Origin: Bradyrhizobium sp. WSM471
Lineage (GTDB): Bacteria; Pseudomonadota; Alphaproteobacteria; Rhizobiales; Xanthobacteraceae
NCBI RefSeq assembly: GCF_000244915.1
Contig: NZ_CM001442.1
Location: 3,534,001-3,598,000 of the forward strand
Reading direction: 5' to 3'
DNA length: 64,000 nucleotides
This document shows, one piece after another, positions 26,843 through 34,347 of the stretch. Under the pieces are notes generated by a model that ran no database searches, was not told where the DNA came from, and saw only the letters and a list, made by a program, of their open reading frames with translations. Made by a program: the position numbers and the translations under genes. Position 1 is the stretch's first letter; each line of letters opens with the position of its first letter.

Positions 26843-27947
26843 CGATCTCGCGATCAGGATCCGCCAGAACATCGGTCTGGTCACCGCCATCCTGTTGTTC
26901 TGTGCCCTCTACATTTTCTACAACGCCGCGCATCCCCGCGGTTTCTCCTCCGCCGTGCTGGTGCAGAATGGCGACGAAATCTTTGCGCTCGCCATGCTGG
27001 CGATGGCGCAGACCGTGCCGGTCTTGATGTCGGGCCTTGATCTCTCCGTCGGAGCGGTCATGACCATGGTCGGCTGCTTTGCGAGCTACCTCCTGACCGG
27101 CGCGGCAGGTGGTGCGCCGCTGCATCTCGACATATTCGGCGTGCATCTCGGCCTCGGCACCTTTCCGGGCGGCGTGAGCGGCATTCTGCTCGGGATCGCC
27201 GTGTGCCTTGCGATCGGCGCGGCTGCCGGCTTTATCAATGGTTGCGTCGTCGTCTATGGGCGCATCCAGCCGATCATCGCGACGCTTGCGACCGGCGCGG
27301 TCTACATCGGCATCGCGCTTTTCCTGCGTCCGACCCCGGGCGGCAAGATCGATGTTGATCTGAACTGGGCGCTGACTAACTCGCTCGGCGATTTCGCCTC
27401 GACCGTGCACATCTTCGACGATGGCGCGGCTGCCTGGTTTGCGCCGTTCGCCTGGATCCCGGTGCCCTTTGTGCTTCTCGTTCTCATTCCGCTGCTGGTA
27501 TGGGTGCCGTTCCGCCGCTCCGTTCTCGGCCGCGCCGTCTATGCGATCGGCTCGGCCGAGGGCGCGGCTTATATGTCCGGCCTTCCGATCGAGCGCGCCA
27601 AGATCGCCGCCTTCACGCTCGCGGGCTTCTTCGCCGGCTGCGGCGGTCTCTTCCTTGCTATCCAGACTTCGTCTGGGAATGCGGACATTCCGCAGGCCGG
27701 CGCCTATACGCTCAACTCGATCGCCTCCGTGGTGATCGGCGGCACTTCGCTGCTGGGCGGAACCGGCAGTGCGATCGGGTCGATCTTCGGCGCCATGGTC
27801 TTGCGCGTGATTTCCTTCTTCTTCCGCATCTTCGACATTGCCCCTCTTCTGCAGCCGCTGTTCGAGGGCGTGATCCTGCTCGCTGCCGTCAGCATCGGCG
27901 CCTTGGGTATGCTGCGCGTCAAGAACACGTTGGAGCTGTTTCGATGA
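26835..27947 (+). CDS. Ribose-type ABC transporter permease
   Basis: The 370-residue membrane protein has RbsC-like motifs LMSGLDLSVGAVMTMVG, IQPIIATLATGAVYIG and SIASVVIGGTSLLGGTG. It starts inside the ATPase gene (overlap of eight bases) and its stop overlaps the next permease start (ATGA), so translation is coupled throughout. A segment of roughly 30 residues around PLHLDIFGVHLGL is longer than the standard loop and is probably periplasmic. Confidence 0.92.
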   Translation: MLDDLAIRIRQNIGLVTAILLFCALYIFYNAAHPRGFSSAVLVQNGDEIFALAMLAMAQTVPVLMSGLDLSVGAVMTMVGCFASYLLTGAAGGAPLHLDIFGVHLGLGTFPGGVSGILLGIAVCLAIGAAAGFINGCVVVYGRIQPIIATLATGAVYIGIALFLRPTPGGKIDVDLNWALTNSLGDFASTVHIFDDGAAAWFAPFAWIPVPFVLLVLIPLLVWVPFRRSVLGRAVYAIGSAEGAAYMSGLPIERAKIAAFTLAGFFAGCGGLFLAIQTSSGNADIPQAGAYTLNSIASVVIGGTSLLGGTGSAIGSIFGAMVLRVISFFFRIFDIAPLLQPLFEGVILLAAVSIGALGMLRVKNTLELFR

Positions 27948-28903
27948 CGGCGGCCTCATTCAGCCTCTCGCGCGACGATCGCCCGATCCTGATAGCGGCG
28001 CTGTTCATCGTCGTCATTCTCGTCGCGGGTACGGTTTACACGTTCGCCCGTTTCGGCAGCGCTCCCCTGTTGTCTCCGGCCTATCTTCTGCAGCAATTGC
28101 AGATCGGTGCGTTCCTCGGGATCGTCTCGGCCGGCATGATGATCGTGATCCTGATCGCGCAGATCGATCTGTCGGTGCCCTGGACGCTCGCCGCCGCGGC
28201 CATGATGGCGACCTCGGTCGGCGGTCCTCTCGCAATTCCGGTCGGCCTCGGGGTCGGCGTTCTGGTCGGGCTCGTCAACGGCGTCGGGGTCGCGTATCTG
28301 CGGGTCCCCTCGATGATCTTTACGCTGGGCGTGAATGCCGTGATGCGCGGCCTGATGGTCGCGCATACTGGCGGCTACGCACCGCAGACCGGGGCGACCG
28401 ACCTGATGCGGATGCTGGCGGGCGATCGTACGCTCGGCATTCCCAACGCGCTGTTCGTCTGGGCCGCGGTGTCCGTGCTGGTGGTCGTCATCCTGCAGCG
28501 CATGTCGCTCGGCCGCTACATCTACGCCATCGGCAACAAGGAGGCGGCGGCCTATCTCGCCGGCGTCAACACGCGCCGCGTCACGGTGGTCTGCTTCGTC
28601 CTCTGCGGCCTTGCTGCCGCGCTCGCGGGCGTGCTGCTCGCCGGCTATTCCACCAAGGCCTACCAAGGCATGGGAGACGCCTATCTGCTGCCCTCGATCG
28701 CCGCCGTCGTGATTGGAGGCACGAACATCCTCGGCGGCCGCGGCCGCTATCTCGGTACGCTGATCGGCGTCGTCCTGATCGTGCTCCTGAACAGCGTATT
28801 GTCGATCATGGAGATGCCGGAGGCGGGCCGGCAGGTGATCTACGGTCTCGTTATCATCTTCATGCTGCTCGTCTACGGGCGGGGCGAACGCGTCATGAGC
28901 TAG
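27944..28903 (+). CDS. Ribose-type ABC transporter permease
   Basis: The 319-residue membrane protein carries LIAQIDLSVPWTLAAAAMM, VPSMIFTLGVNAVMRG and SIAAVVIGGTNILGGRG. It is the partner of the preceding permease. A longer frame extends upstream, but the ATG at 27944 is the start because it overlaps the previous stop and begins the homologous region. It is the last gene of the importer. Confidence 0.92.
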   Translation: MTAASFSLSRDDRPILIAALFIVVILVAGTVYTFARFGSAPLLSPAYLLQQLQIGAFLGIVSAGMMIVILIAQIDLSVPWTLAAAAMMATSVGGPLAIPVGLGVGVLVGLVNGVGVAYLRVPSMIFTLGVNAVMRGLMVAHTGGYAPQTGATDLMRMLAGDRTLGIPNALFVWAAVSVLVVVILQRMSLGRYIYAIGNKEAAAYLAGVNTRRVTVVCFVLCGLAAALAGVLLAGYSTKAYQGMGDAYLLPSIAAVVIGGTNILGGRGRYLGTLIGVVLIVLLNSVLSIMEMPEAGRQVIYGLVIIFMLLVYGRGERVMS

Positions 28904-29019
28904 ACGGCCGGCCCAAGTAGCCCGTCGTCTTTGCGAATTGGAAACCCTCGCAAATGATCCGAAAAGCTTGGCGAATCGAACTGCCTTGCTCGGCGTCGTA
29001 TCGGCAGAGATCACGCATC

Positions 29020-29199
29020 ATGAGCGACATCGAGGTCAGAGACCAGCAAGTCCGGATCGCGCGCTATCGCTCTCTGGAGCGCGACGTAGCCGATCCTCTA
29101 GCCATACGCCAGCTTCACACCATCATCGAGGAGCTCGAATCCGATCTGCGTGGCGGCGGGGGACCTGATGGTCCGCCAAAGCACCGGCAGAACAGTTAA
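29020..29199 (+). CDS. Small hypothetical protein (59 residues)
   Basis: The frame from ATG 29020 encodes a charged, probably helical protein: MSDIEVRDQQVRIARYRSLE, then RDVADPLAIRQLHTIIEELE and a Gly/Pro-rich tail. The amphipathic heptad-like spacing suggests a short coiled coil. No signal or membrane segment is present. It lies 116 bases behind the permease stop and convergent to the lactonase gene. I do not recognise a function. Its charge pattern and codon use look like real coding sequence. Confidence 0.6.
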   Translation: MSDIEVRDQQVRIARYRSLERDVADPLAIRQLHTIIEELESDLRGGGGPDGPPKHRQNS

Positions 29200-29236
29200 G
29201 GATGGCGCCGCACGCCACCCCGCAACGCGTTTTCCC

Positions 29237-30136
29237 TTACACGGCCGCGCGCGTATTGAGGAAGATCGAATACAGCGAAGTCTGTCCGCAAATGTAGAGG
29301 CGGTTGCGCTGCGGACCGCCGAAACAGACATTCGCCACGATCTCGCCAATCGGAATCGTCCCGATATGTGTCCCGTCGGCTGCATAGCAGAACACGCTCT
29401 GTCCCGCTGACGTCCAGATGTTGCCGTGGATGTCGCAGCGAAACCCGTCATAGAGTCCGTCGGGGCAGGTGGAAAACAGCGAGGGCTCAGCGACCTTGTT
29501 TCCCTGGACCTTGTAGGACCAGATCGTCGCGGGCAGCCCGTCGACGTGGGTCGCGCCGGTATCGGCGACATAAAGCAGCTTCTCGTCTGGCGAGAACGCC
29601 AGCCCGTTCGGTTGCACGCGGTCAGAGACGACGAGGCTGATCTCGCCGCCCGCTGGATCGATCCGGTACACGTTGGAGGCGCCAATCTCGGATTTGGTCT
29701 GCTGGCCCTCGTAATCGTTGTCGATGCCGTATGTCGGATCCGAAAACCAGATCGAGCCGTCCGATTTCACCACGACATCGTTGGGCGAGTTCAGCCGACG
29801 CCCTTCGAACTGCTCGGCAAGCACCGTGATGGAGCCGTTATGCTCGGTCCGGGTGACGCGGCGCATGAAGTGCTCGCAAGTGACCAGCCGCCCCTCGCGA
29901 TCGGTCGTGTTGCCGTTCGAGTTGAAGCTCGGCGAGCGGAACACCGACACCGATGAATCGGTCTCGTCGAAGCGCATCATTCGGTTGTTCGGAATGTCGG
30001 ACCAGATCAAATAGCGGCCGGCCGGAAAGTAAGCGGGTCCTTCGGCCCAGCGGCAGCCGCTGGTGAGTTTTTCGAGATTGGCGTGACCGAAGACCAGGCG
30101 GGCAAAGCGTGCGTCGTGCGTGACATAGGGGAGCAT
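29237..30136 (-). CDS. SMP-30/gluconolactonase family lactonase
   Basis: The 299-residue six-bladed propeller has the family hallmarks CRWAEGPAYFPAGRYLIWSD (metal-binding Glu), RRLNSPNDVVVKSDGSIWFS (Asn) and QPNGLAFSPDEKLLYVADTG (Asn and Asp ligands). Members hydrolyse sugar lactones to aldonates using a divalent metal. GAGGAGG lies immediately before ATG 30136. It is divergent from the aldose dehydrogenase gene, and the pair would carry out sugar to lactone to aldonate. The protein has no signal peptide, so the reaction is cytosolic. Confidence 0.9.
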   Translation of the reverse strand: MLPYVTHDARFARLVFGHANLEKLTSGCRWAEGPAYFPAGRYLIWSDIPNNRMMRFDETDSSVSVFRSPSFNSNGNTTDREGRLVTCEHFMRRVTRTEHNGSITVLAEQFEGRRLNSPNDVVVKSDGSIWFSDPTYGIDNDYEGQQTKSEIGASNVYRIDPAGGEISLVVSDRVQPNGLAFSPDEKLLYVADTGATHVDGLPATIWSYKVQGNKVAEPSLFSTCPDGLYDGFRCDIHGNIWTSAGQSVFCYAADGTHIGTIPIGEIVANVCFGGPQRNRLYICGQTSLYSIFLNTRAAV

Positions 30137-30336
30137 TGTTCCTCCTCGTTGCCGCAGGTCGTGAAGTGCCCGCGTGCCGGTTCCGCTTTTCTTAGCAACC
30201 CGACTGTATGAGTGGAATAGTCTTGTACGAGATCCGTAATCTCCGCGTTGACACCTGACGGCAAATACATACGCTGCGCGTCGCTGCAATGAGACCAGCG
30301 CGCGATCGAGGCGCGGAGAAGGAAGAGCAATTCACC

Positions 30337-31362
30337 ATGGTTTCGCAATCAGCTTTGCCGCGCCGCACACTTGGCCGGACCGGTCTCGAAGTCTCTATCC
30401 TCGGGTTCGGAACCGCACCGCTTGGCGATCTTTTTCTCGAGCTCGACGACCAGACTGCGATTGCCGCTGCGAGCCGCGCCTTCGAACTCGGCATCAATTT
30501 GCTCGATACATCGCCGCACTATGGCAATGGCCTGTCGGAGCATCGCTGCGGAACGGCGCTTCGGCGCGTGCCGCGCAAGGACGTGGTGCTTTGCACCAAG
30601 ACCGGCCGCTGGATGGATCCGTTTCACCAGCCGGAAACTCGGTCCGGATTTGTTGGCGGACAGCCGCACCGGGCCGTAGTCGACTATTCCTATGACGGCA
30701 CCATGCGTTCGGTCGAGCAGTCGCTGTTGCGGCTTGGCGCCGACCGTATCGATCTGCTGCTGATCCATGATGTCGATGTGTGGACCCACGGCAAGGACGC
30801 GATCGAGGATCGGTTTCGCGAAGCGATGTCCGGGGCCTATGTAGCGCTGGACAAACTTCGTTCTGAAGGTGTGGTCGCGGGCATCGGAATCGGCGTCAAC
30901 GAGGCCGAGATGTGCGTGCGCTTTGCGCAGGCCGGATCCTTCGAGGTAATGCTGCTCGCCGGGCGCTATTCGCTGCTTGAGCAGCCAGCACTCGAGGAGT
31001 TCATGCCGCTGGCCCTGAAGCAGGGCATCGCGGTGCTGCTCGGCGGCGTGTTCAATTCGGGGATTCTGGCGACGGGCGCCATTAAGGGCGCCAAGTACAA
31101 TTATCAGGATGCGCCGCCGCAGATCCTTTCGAAGGTTGCCGAAATCCAGCGCATCTGCGCAGCTCATGACGTAGCACTGCCGACGGCAGCTCTACATTTC
31201 GCGCTCGGCCATCCCGCGGTCGCGAGCGTGGTCCTCGGGGCGCATAATGCGCAGGAGGTCGAGCGCAACGTGGCAGCGCTGACCGCCTCAGTGCCAGCCG
31301 CGCTCTGGAGCGATCTCAAGGCCGCGTCCCTGCTGGAATCGGAAGCGCCCGTTCCGAGGTAG
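30337..31362 (+). CDS. Aldo/keto reductase, D-threo-aldose 1-dehydrogenase type
   Basis: The 341-residue protein has the TIM-barrel AKR pattern: RTGLEVSILGFGTAPLGDLF, the catalytic Asp/Tyr segment LLDTSPHYGNGLSEH, Lys in VVLCTKTGR, and RIDLLLIHDVD. The variant with LLDTSPHYG and a long insertion before the catalytic His is typical of the L-fucose/D-threo-aldose dehydrogenase and pyridoxal dehydrogenase branch. It would oxidise the aldose at C1 with NAD(P)+, giving a lactone for the neighbouring SMP-30 enzyme. ATG 30337 has an AAGGAAG site. Confidence 0.88.
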   Translation: MVSQSALPRRTLGRTGLEVSILGFGTAPLGDLFLELDDQTAIAAASRAFELGINLLDTSPHYGNGLSEHRCGTALRRVPRKDVVLCTKTGRWMDPFHQPETRSGFVGGQPHRAVVDYSYDGTMRSVEQSLLRLGADRIDLLLIHDVDVWTHGKDAIEDRFREAMSGAYVALDKLRSEGVVAGIGIGVNEAEMCVRFAQAGSFEVMLLAGRYSLLEQPALEEFMPLALKQGIAVLLGGVFNSGILATGAIKGAKYNYQDAPPQILSKVAEIQRICAAHDVALPTAALHFALGHPAVASVVLGAHNAQEVERNVAALTASVPAALWSDLKAASLLESEAPVPR

Positions 31363-31406
31363 ACCGGATGAACACGCTTGAATCGGTACAAGCCGAGGAC
31401 TCGGAT

Positions 31407-31431
31407 CACCTCTCTCCGCGCGGGAGAGGTG
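31407..31431. repeat. Palindromic hairpin element
   Basis: CACCTCTC and GAGAGGTG form a perfect 8-base stem; the inner bases CCGCGCGG are also self-complementary. It lies 45 bases after the aldose dehydrogenase stop and probably ends that transcript. The CTCTC...GAGAG pattern resembles short palindromes scattered in Bradyrhizobium genomes. Confidence 0.6.
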
Positions 31432-31579
31432 CACCGCAACGGCTCCGGCGGAGCTGACGGACCCCTGACTATTTCATCACGGCCTATCGGTGTTTTCGAC
31501 GCACGCAGAGACTCGCTTCTACGTGAATGCAGGGCGATGGCGCGCCGAGATACCGGGAGAAGTCACCAAGACGGCGGCG

Positions 31580-32340
31580 CTAACCAACCCACGGGCGGCC
31601 AATCCTGATTTCGTACTGCAAAATCAACGGCGCAACATCGACACGGTTCGGCTTGCCAACGAGACGACCTTGCGATTCGATGCCACGTACAAGGAGCCGG
31701 CGCTGCTGTGCACTCACACGTCGCAGGGCGACGCCGTTGACGTCGGGCGGCTCGCCGCCACCCAGTCCTGTCGTGCGATGCCCGGTGCTCGTCGGCACGC
31801 CAGTTCTGCCCGCAGCGCAGATCCGAAGTGGGCTTGTTGGGCGTCGATCTCGCTCTTCAGAGTTGCCTACTAGACCCAAGTGCTTCATTGCAAAGCGCGC
31901 CCAGCGAACTTCTTCGGCCGAGACTTCAATGCCGTGCACCGCTGCAGCATGCGTAGCGACGGTTCGAATGAAGGAGAAGTCGATCGCCAATGTTGCCGGC
32001 CCGGCACCTTGCTTCGCTCGCTTCCGACCAAACTCAATCAGTCGCTCACGGTTGAGTTGGGACAGTTTCCCTGTTCCCAATGACTCTTTCAGGGCCTCCA
32101 ATACGGTGGCTTTGGAACGTCGGGGAGGCCCACTTCGTGCCTGTCCTTTATATGTAGGTCGGTGGTGTCGCCGAACGTTCGAGCCTGCACAGCAGCCTTC
32201 GGTTTTGGTGATCCCTTGCGATCGATGTTCGCTCCATGTCGAGCGCCCAATCTTCACCGTCCTTGCGACGGCGAAAGGTCTCTGACACATAGCGGTTCTT
32301 GCGACGGACCTGGCCGCGCTAGTTCCCGGAGGGCAACTGA
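31580..32340 (-). pseudogene. Tyrosine-recombinase (phage-type integrase) remnant
   Basis: On the minus strand the piece opens near 32290 with RFRRRKDGEDWALDMERT-like arm-domain sequence. After a frame change it reads IDRKGSPKPKAAVQARTFGD and an in-frame stop. The original frame then resumes with PPRRSKATVLEALKESLGTG and FGRKRAKQGAGPATLAIDFS, the core-binding (SAM-like) domain of phage integrases. The catalytic domain is reduced to an eroded stretch ending about 31620, without an HxxR box or catalytic Tyr. It is a dead gene. It lies about 200 bases from the 5' end of dusA, a known integration target. Confidence 0.8.
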
Positions 32341-32357
32341 GTGAAGCTGGCCAGGGC

Positions 32358-32451
32358 CGTGTGCACTCCCCAGTCGTGTGCGCTACGTGTGCACCGAAAG
32401 GTCAAAACAGGTACAAACGTGTGCAATTTCGGCTAGTTTGGAGTGCACACG
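32358..32451. repeat. Cluster of five CGTGTGC-type repeats between integrase remnant and dusA
   Basis: Direct copies are at 32358-32366 (CGTGTGCAC), 32375-32383 (CGTGTGCGC), 32386-32394 (CGTGTGCAC) and 32418-32426 (CGTGTGCAA), with one inverted copy GTGCACACG at 32443-32451. The outer copies also form an extended inverted repeat: GTGTGCACTCC (32359-32369) against GGAGTGCACAC (32440-32450). The position and arrangement suit arm-type binding sites of an integrase or an excisionase near its core att site. A host regulator site for dusA is the alternative. Confidence 0.65.
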
Positions 32452-32488
32452 TTCATGCTTCTTGCTATTGAGCATATAGGTTAAGTAA

Positions 32489-33484
32489 TTGAAATATCAC
32501 AACCATACCTTTTCCGTGGCCCCCATGATGGATTGGACCGACCGGCATTGCCGGGTGTTCCATCGTCACCTGACGCGGCGGGCGCTGCTGTATACGGAGA
32601 TGCTGACCACTGGTGCCATCATTCATGGTGACCGGGAGCGGCTGCTTGGGTTCGACCTGGTCGAGCACCCGGTCGCGCTTCAGCTCGGCGGGTCGGATCC
32701 GCGCGAGCTGGCGCTGGCGGCGCGGATCGGCGAGGAGTTCGGTTATGACGAGATCAACCTCAACGTCGGCTGCCCCTCCGACCGCGTGAAGGACGGCCGT
32801 TTCGGCGCTTGCCTCATGGCAGAGCCTGATCTCGTGGCGAGGTGCGTCGAGGCGATGAAGGGTGCGGTTGCCGTGCCCGTCACGGTGAAGTGCCGCATCG
32901 GTATCGACGACCAGGATCCGGAAGTCGCGCTCGACAACCTTGCGCACGCGGTCGTTGACTCCGGCTGCGATGCGTTGATCGTGCATGCCCGGAAAGCATG
33001 GCTCAGCGGTTTGTCACCGAAGGAGAATCGCGACATCCCGCCGCTCGACTATGATCGCGTCTATCGCCTCAAGCGCGCGATGCCGGATGTGCCTGTCATC
33101 ATCAACGGCGGCATCCCCGGCGTCGACGAGGCAAGGGCACATCTCGATCACGTTGACGGCGCGATGCTTGGACGAGCCGCCTATCAGGAGCCGTGGCGGC
33201 TGCTCTCGGTCGATACCGACATTTTCGGCGAGGCGGCGCCGCTTGCCTCGATGCAGGATGCGCTCGAAGCAATGATGCCCTACATCGAGCAGCAGCTCGC
33301 GCGCGGCACGCGGCTGCACTCCATGACGAGGCATTTCGTCGGCGCATTCCACGCCGTACCCGGCGCGCGCGCCTTCCGCCGGCATCTTGCCGAGCAGGGG
33401 GTAAAGCCGGGCGCCGGCCTCGAGGTGCTACGCGATGCGATTGCGCGTGTCGGTGCGCGCGCGCCGGCGGAGGCGGCGGCCTAG
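32489..33484 (+). CDS. dusA: tRNA-dihydrouridine synthase A
   Basis: The 331-residue flavoenzyme reduces uridine in the D-loop of tRNAs (position 20 and neighbours). It shows SVAPMMDWTDRHCRVFHRHL, GCPSDRVKDGRFGACLMAEP with the catalytic Cys, VTVKCRIGIDD and VHARKAWLSGLSPKENR. The start appears to be TTG at 32489, with a poor ribosome site (AGG about nine bases upstream); GTG 32516 is an alternative but would remove conserved residues. The first eight codons may have been supplied by an integrated element. The function is expected to be intact. Confidence 0.93.
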   Translation: MKYHNHTFSVAPMMDWTDRHCRVFHRHLTRRALLYTEMLTTGAIIHGDRERLLGFDLVEHPVALQLGGSDPRELALAARIGEEFGYDEINLNVGCPSDRVKDGRFGACLMAEPDLVARCVEAMKGAVAVPVTVKCRIGIDDQDPEVALDNLAHAVVDSGCDALIVHARKAWLSGLSPKENRDIPPLDYDRVYRLKRAMPDVPVIINGGIPGVDEARAHLDHVDGAMLGRAAYQEPWRLLSVDTDIFGEAAPLASMQDALEAMMPYIEQQLARGTRLHSMTRHFVGAFHAVPGARAFRRHLAEQGVKPGAGLEVLRDAIARVGARAPAEAAA

Positions 33485-33516
33485 CCGCGCCACATGGCGA
33501 GCCGGATTGCAAGAGT

Positions 33517-34071
33517 CTAGTCGACTGCCAGGCGCGAGCGGCGGCGACTGGTCTGGAGCTCCGGATAACCGGTGAGCATCAGCCTGTCGGCGCGCACGCC
33601 CCAGCTCTCCAGGCGATCGAGGAAGCTCATGCCGAGCAGGTTGGTCTTCATCTGCCCGCGCTGCACGACGAGGGCCGGCACCGATTTTTCGACGAGGTGG
33701 CCGACGGAGAGGCGGTCGATCGTGAGGCGGGCCGCCTTGGTGTGACCGCCCGCGGTTTCGAGATCGACGTCGTACTCGAGCATCTCGAGTGGCAGCCCGA
33801 TCGCTTTTGCGGTTTCCCAGGTCAGCACCACCGAGGTCGCTCCGGTGTCGATGACCATCGGTGCGGCCACGCCGTTGATCTTCGCGCGCAGCGCGAATTC
33901 GCCACCCTGGCCGCGCTGAATCTGCACGGCGGGGGCGGGCGCTGCAGTCTGCGTGCGAAAGATATGCGAGACCTTGCTGCTCGCGCGCGCGATCTGGTCG
34001 GAATCGCCATAGGCGACGACGGCACCTGCCGTGCAGGCGAGCATAATGAGAACGAGCAGGAACCGGATCAT
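33517..34071 (-). CDS. Retropepsin-like aspartic protease (TIGR02281-type), membrane-anchored
   Basis: The 184-residue protein has an N-terminal hydrophobic helix (FLLVLIMLACTAGAVVA) and then a single aspartic-protease domain with the catalytic motif MVIDTGATSVVL and a second-lobe hydrophobic element (NLLGMSFLDRLESW). Such clan AA proteins are probably homodimers facing the periplasm. The substrate is unknown. The ATG at 34071 is the start that opens directly onto the hydrophobic helix; a longer frame has no supporting signal. The DUF1289 gene lies 28 bases upstream on the same strand. Confidence 0.88.
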   Translation of the reverse strand: MIRFLLVLIMLACTAGAVVAYGDSDQIARASSKVSHIFRTQTAAPAPAVQIQRGQGGEFALRAKINGVAAPMVIDTGATSVVLTWETAKAIGLPLEMLEYDVDLETAGGHTKAARLTIDRLSVGHLVEKSVPALVVQRGQMKTNLLGMSFLDRLESWGVRADRLMLTGYPELQTSRRRSRLAVD

Positions 34072-34099
34072 TGCGCATCTCCAGATGCGCGCCGACCGG

Positions 34100-34303
34100 T
34101 CAGGTTCGTTTCGGCGATTCCGCGATGGGCGCAAGTCCAACCTGATTCATGCGCGCCGGCAACAGCGCCGTGAGCGCGAGCCGTTCCGCGCTCTCCATGG
34201 CGTGCCAGCGCGCGATCTCCGGCAATGTGCGTCCGCAGCCGAAGCACAGCCTGGTCTTGGGATCGATCATGCAGACGGCGACGCACGGCGTTTCTTTGCT
34301 CAT
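34100..34303 (-). CDS. DUF1289 family protein (small cysteine-rich)
   Basis: The 67-residue protein reads SKETPCVAVCMIDPKTRLC, then FGCGRTLPEIARW. Its four cysteines, CxxxC and CxxC, are the DUF1289 signature, suggesting a metal or Fe-S site. No function is established for the family. It is upstream of, and in the same direction as, the aspartic protease gene, with which it is probably co-transcribed. The start is ATG 34303; a longer frame exists but lies before the family start. Confidence 0.85.
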   Translation of the reverse strand: MSKETPCVAVCMIDPKTRLCFGCGRTLPEIARWHAMESAERLALTALLPARMNQVGLAPIAESPKRT

Positions 34304-34347
34304 TCGGACATAGTGGCGGATGGTCGGGCATGTCTGCAAGCATCTCG

